Shown here one piece after another: positions 63,304 through 64,000 of a stretch of DNA of 64,000 nt; the first letter of the stretch is position 1, and every line of letters begins with the position of its first letter. Origin of the DNA: CAIWHR01 sp963741355 (GTDB taxonomy: Bacteria > Pseudomonadota > Gammaproteobacteria > Burkholderiales > Casimicrobiaceae); assembly GCA_963741355.1 (NCBI GenBank), contig CAVUIG010000023.1, positions 47,564 to 111,563 on the forward strand, written 5' to 3'. The notes below the pieces were generated by a model. That model was not told the origin of the DNA and searched no databases. It worked only from the letters and a program-made list of their open reading frames with translations. The translations under genes and the position numbers were made by a program.

Positions 63304-64000
63304 CGCGTTCTTTCCTGCGCCGCGATGATCGCCGCGGCGAGCGCGAGATCCCGGGATAGGTGACCTTGATGTTCTGCGGGCTGCCGGCGACGAGCCGCGG
63401 CGTCCGCAGGCGCCGGTGGCCGCAAGCGCCTCGACCGCCTGCGCCTCGTCGGTCGCCGCGAGCGCGTCCGGGCAGCGCGAATGCAGCCCGCAGGACGCCG
63501 AAGCGGAACATCTGCGGCGTCTGCGCCTGCCACAGCCGGCGCGATCCTCGGTGCGCAGCACGCGGCGCGCGTCGCGCGGTCCTCGCGCTTCAGCGTGTCG
63601 GCGACGGGGATCGCGAGCAGGCCGCCGACCGGCGTCGTGCTCGAGCTCGGCGACGAGCCGCAGCAGCGCGTCGAGCGGCACGCAGGGCCGCGCGGCGTCG
63701 TGAACAAGGATCCAGTCGTCGGCGGCACAATGCGGCGCGAGCGCCACAGCGCGTTGGCGACCGTGTCGCCGCGCGTCGCGCCGCCGCAGCGCAGCGCTTC
63801 GACCCGCCCCGGGGCGAGCGCCGACTCGGAGAGCCAATCGTCCGGCGCCAGCGCGACGACGATCTCGGCGCGGGAGCGCCATGCAAGGCGGTCGAGCGTG
63901 CGGGCGAGGAGCGTCTCGCCGCGGAGAGCGCGTACTGTTTGGCGCCCGTCCGCCGAAGCACGATCTGCCGCCGGCCGCCGGGACCAGCGCGACCAGCCGG
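63300..64000 (-). CDS. ispD: 2-C-methyl-D-erythritol 4-phosphate cytidylyltransferase (IspD), frameshifted, 5' end at or beyond window edge
   Basis: The enzyme that makes CDP-ME from MEP and CTP. Reconstructed pieces are LVALVPAAG at the very edge, KQYALRGETLLARTLDRL with the Lys-Gln-Tyr of the CTP site, ALRCGGATRGDTVANAL (family RGxSRxxSVxNAL pattern), VHDAARPCVPLDALLRLVAE and the tail of the fold before the ispF overlap. Several indels break it. The start codon is not identified with certainty in the window. Confidence 0.75.
   Translation of the reverse strand, partial: GWSRWSRRPAADRASADGRQTVRALRGETLLARTLDRLAWRSRAEIVVALAPDDWLSESALAPGRVEALRCGGATRGDTVANALWRSRRIVPPTTGSLFTTPRGPACRSTRCCGSSPSSSTTPVGGLLAIPVADTLKREDRATRAACCAPRIAPAVAGADAADVPLRRPAGCIRAARTRSRRPTRRRRSRRLRPPAPADAAARRRQPAEHQGHLSRDLALAAAIIAAQERTR

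Noticed and set aside
1..64000. tRNA, rRNA or CRISPR arrays
   Set aside because: No cloverleaf with acceptor/T-loop signature, no rRNA blocks and no regularly spaced identical repeats were recognised by eye; a dedicated tRNA scan was not possible.

Overview
The window comes from a GC-rich bacterium, most likely a betaproteobacterium. Three things point there: the rpsF-priB-rpsR-rplI-dnaB block, a moaC gene divergent from a BepA-type M48 protease, and a DUF485/ActP acetate-permease operon beside a CBS/nucleotidyltransferase (DUF294) gene. About 24 of some 60 genes carry one or more single-base frameshifts although their protein sequences are otherwise well preserved. Density rises sharply after about 60.9 kb. 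I read most of these as sequencing or assembly indels, not true pseudogenes. CDS ranges for those genes span the whole reconstructed gene.

Layout. 1-4 kb (minus): DUF294 signalling protein, ActP and DUF485, with an FNR/ANR-type box upstream. 4.2-6.6 kb (minus): a crotonase-fold protein and an acyl-CoA synthetase. 6.8-8.7 kb (plus): PduO-type cobalamin adenosyltransferase, then an ECF sigma factor and its RskA-type anti-sigma factor. 8.8-10.2 kb: two tandem units, each encoding a tiny exported protein with conserved promoter, 5' region and hairpin; a MITE-like element sits between gene and hairpin of one unit. 10.3-12.9 kb (minus): FAH-family hydrolase, then cysS preceded by a Cys-rich leader peptide and an intrinsic terminator that look like an attenuator.

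13-22.7 kb (plus): a full lipid A 4-amino-4-deoxy-L-arabinose (arn) operon: ArnT, one SMR flippase subunit, ArnB, ArnC, a TPR/O-GlcNAc-transferase-like protein, the ArnA formyltransferase and ArnA dehydrogenase as separate genes, and ArnD. 22.8-28.8 kb: PrxQ/Bcp peroxiredoxin, a small membrane protein, a PIN-PhoH protein and a cyclase-STAND-ATPase-TPR regulator.

28.8-39.3 kb (minus): a surface-glycan accessory region. It holds a PEP-CTERM protein with a good sigma-54 promoter candidate, a lipoprotein, and two paralogous cassettes in which a SEC-C/TPR/GT2 glycosyltransferase overlaps a methyltransferase by TTGA, plus a further glycosyltransferase. Between the cassettes is a scar made of fragments of dnaB/rplI and phoH. 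39.3-42.4 kb (minus): dnaB and the ribosomal S6/PriB/S18/L9 operon. 42.5-46.6 kb: predicted aminopeptidase lipoprotein, DUF4124 protein, dtd, DoxX, pirin and an outer-membrane-type protein.

46.7-54.7 kb (minus): a hexuronate-like operon: GntR regulator, PotABCD-type ABC transporter, fructuronate reductase and uronate isomerase. 54.9-60 kb: moaC, BepA-like protease, a LuxR-type response regulator and a hybrid histidine kinase. 60-64 kb: a Spy-like periplasmic protein divergent from ompR/envZ, with phased 10-bp repeats between them, then ispF and ispD, which runs off the right edge. No rRNA, tRNA or CRISPR array was recognised.
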